DNA of 7,278 nt from an uncultured Lachnospiraceae bacterium (GTDB lineage: Bacteria > Bacillota > Clostridia > Lachnospirales > Lachnospiraceae), in contig CACWUI010000060.1 of the NCBI GenBank assembly GCA_902764045.1, forward strand, positions 1 through 7,278, in the 5' to 3' direction. Below the pieces are notes generated by a model, which made no database searches, was not told the DNA's origin, and saw nothing but the letters and a program-made list of their open reading frames with translations. Within the stretch, counting starts at the first letter, position 1. Every line of letters begins with the position of its first letter. Shown in pieces: positions 6,275-7,278 of the stretch. Position numbers and translations under genes: made by a program.

Positions 6275-7278
6275 ATGAAAAAAACAGACAAAAATCGCAC
6301 ACCTTTATCATTAAAGATAACCCTTATTGTTTTAGTCGTGCTTACGGGTATGGCTATTGCTATCCTTGCGATTATACGTTCTGTACAAAATCAGATGGTC
6401 TTTTTTTCCAGATACACGTTTATAAAAGAAGCAGCTCTGCATTCTACGGACAGCATGAAGCCGGAGGAGGAGGCGGAAAGCTGGATAAATAGTTTCCTTA
6501 ACCAATTCGAGGGGACACTTGTGCCGCCCCAGGAACGGCTCAAAAATGTAAGAGTTGACTCCATACAGCTTGCGGATGCGAAAAATGACACCGTAAGGAT
6601 CAGATTTTCCGCGGCACAGGTTGATGCGGGAAGCGATTATTTTGCCGAATGGAATCCCAGGTTTTCCGAAGGCAGGATGAACTGCGACTGGACGGTAAAG
6701 CTTGGGGTAATAACCACAAGAAATAATAAAGACGGTATTTATGTTATCTCCATGACCGACAACACGGGAGAGATGCCGCCCCAGCCCACCGAAGATCCCA
6801 CACAGGGTAAGGAGGACACTTTTACCGAGTATAAGATAGAAAACGGTCAGCTTTCCGTAAGCTTTGACGGAGGGGAGAATTATATCAGTGTTCCCGTTGA
6901 TCTTAAGATTCTGCCCCTGTCATCCGATGGCAGCTCACTTGCTGCCGGGAGTTATTTCCTGTCTCAGGAAACGGCAGCTTTCTTAAGCGGCGGCGCTACG
7001 GTAAACGGTGAAAAGATTCCCGTAAGTGTGGTCTATACCCATGACAGCGGAGCCACCTGGGTAACCTCAGAGGTTGACGGTGTATTCGATGTATCGTATT
7101 ATTATATAAATATGTTCAATGAAAATGACGGCGTGGTGGTCCTGGGTTACGCCACCACCGCAACGGAGCAGTTTTCAAAGATATATTTTACGTCAGACGG
7201 CGGTGAAACCTGGCAGGCAAAGGGAAGCGGCCCTCAGAACACGCCCCTTGTGGGAGTGAATTTCATTGATAAGAACAC
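6275..7278 (+). CDS. Membrane-anchored Asp-box (BNR) propeller-like protein, 3' partial
   Basis: The frame is open from ATG 6275, directly after the TAA of the previous gene, to the window end (334 codons, no stop). GGAG at 6261-6264 lies 10 bases upstream. A basic N-terminus (MKKTDKNR) is followed by one hydrophobic helix at 15-34 with no clear signal-peptidase site, so this is probably a signal anchor with the rest outside the membrane. Residues 35-165 form a domain I cannot name. A Pro/Thr/Glu-rich linker lies at 167-182. Three Asp-box motifs (S/T-x-D-x-G-x-T/N-W/Y) then follow: 196-203 (SFDGGENY), 255-262 (THDSGATW) and 306-313 (TSDGGETW), 51-59 residues apart as expected for blades of a sialidase/sortilin-like beta-propeller. 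Asp-boxes are structural turns, so they do not prove sialidase activity; no catalytic residues of sialidases can be assigned. A binding or assembly role beside the upstream membrane protein is possible. Confidence 0.8.
   Translation, partial: MKKTDKNRTPLSLKITLIVLVVLTGMAIAILAIIRSVQNQMVFFSRYTFIKEAALHSTDSMKPEEEAESWINSFLNQFEGTLVPPQERLKNVRVDSIQLADAKNDTVRIRFSAAQVDAGSDYFAEWNPRFSEGRMNCDWTVKLGVITTRNNKDGIYVISMTDNTGEMPPQPTEDPTQGKEDTFTEYKIENGQLSVSFDGGENYISVPVDLKILPLSSDGSSLAAGSYFLSQETAAFLSGGATVNGEKIPVSVVYTHDSGATWVTSEVDGVFDVSYYYINMFNENDGVVVLGYATTATEQFSKIYFTSDGGETWQAKGSGPQNTPLVGVNFIDKN

Overview
The window looks like chromosomal DNA from an anaerobic, flagellated Firmicute, most likely a member of Lachnospiraceae (Butyrivibrio/Roseburia-like). 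This is inferred from protein style: a Clostridia-type SecA with a long insert in its second nucleotide-binding domain and a SEC-C zinc tail, an RF2 close to the Bacillus/Clostridium form, and a FliM with a Firmicute N-terminus. All six genes are on the + strand and tightly packed. I see no RNA gene, CRISPR array, insertion sequence or convincing terminator, and no gap between genes exceeds 39 bases.

Left block (1-841): the 3' end of fliL, then fliM with a TTG start behind a strong Shine-Dalgarno sequence. Both belong to the flagellar basal body/switch operon. FliM is cut off at residue 184 of an expected ~330, in the middle of a conserved stretch.

Junction (838-841): FliM similarity stops at Glu-Thr-Asn-Pro, and SecA similarity starts at once in another frame, inside the conserved SecA N-terminus, before the first available ATG. 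Four bases (TCCA) fit both genes. This is a novel join. It is either a real microhomology deletion or rearrangement that removed the end of fliM, the start of secA and everything between, or an assembly chimera. It also creates an in-frame A AAA AAG slippery heptamer that would lead from FliM into the SecA frame.

Right block (841-7278): secA (Sec translocase motor), prfB (release factor 2) and three uncharacterised genes. secA-prfB is a classic Firmicute pair. prfB lacks the usual programmed frameshift: the slip site has become a plain Leu-Asp. The next three genes are spaced by 17 bases, a 2-base gap and 0 bases, and look like one unit. They encode an ABC-ATPase-like protein that has lost nearly every catalytic motif, a multi-pass membrane protein, and a membrane-anchored protein with Asp-box (BNR) propeller repeats that runs off the window. 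A pseudo-ATPase, a membrane protein and an extracytoplasmic propeller co-transcribed with secA-prfB is the best candidate here for an undescribed system. Its function cannot be read from the sequence.
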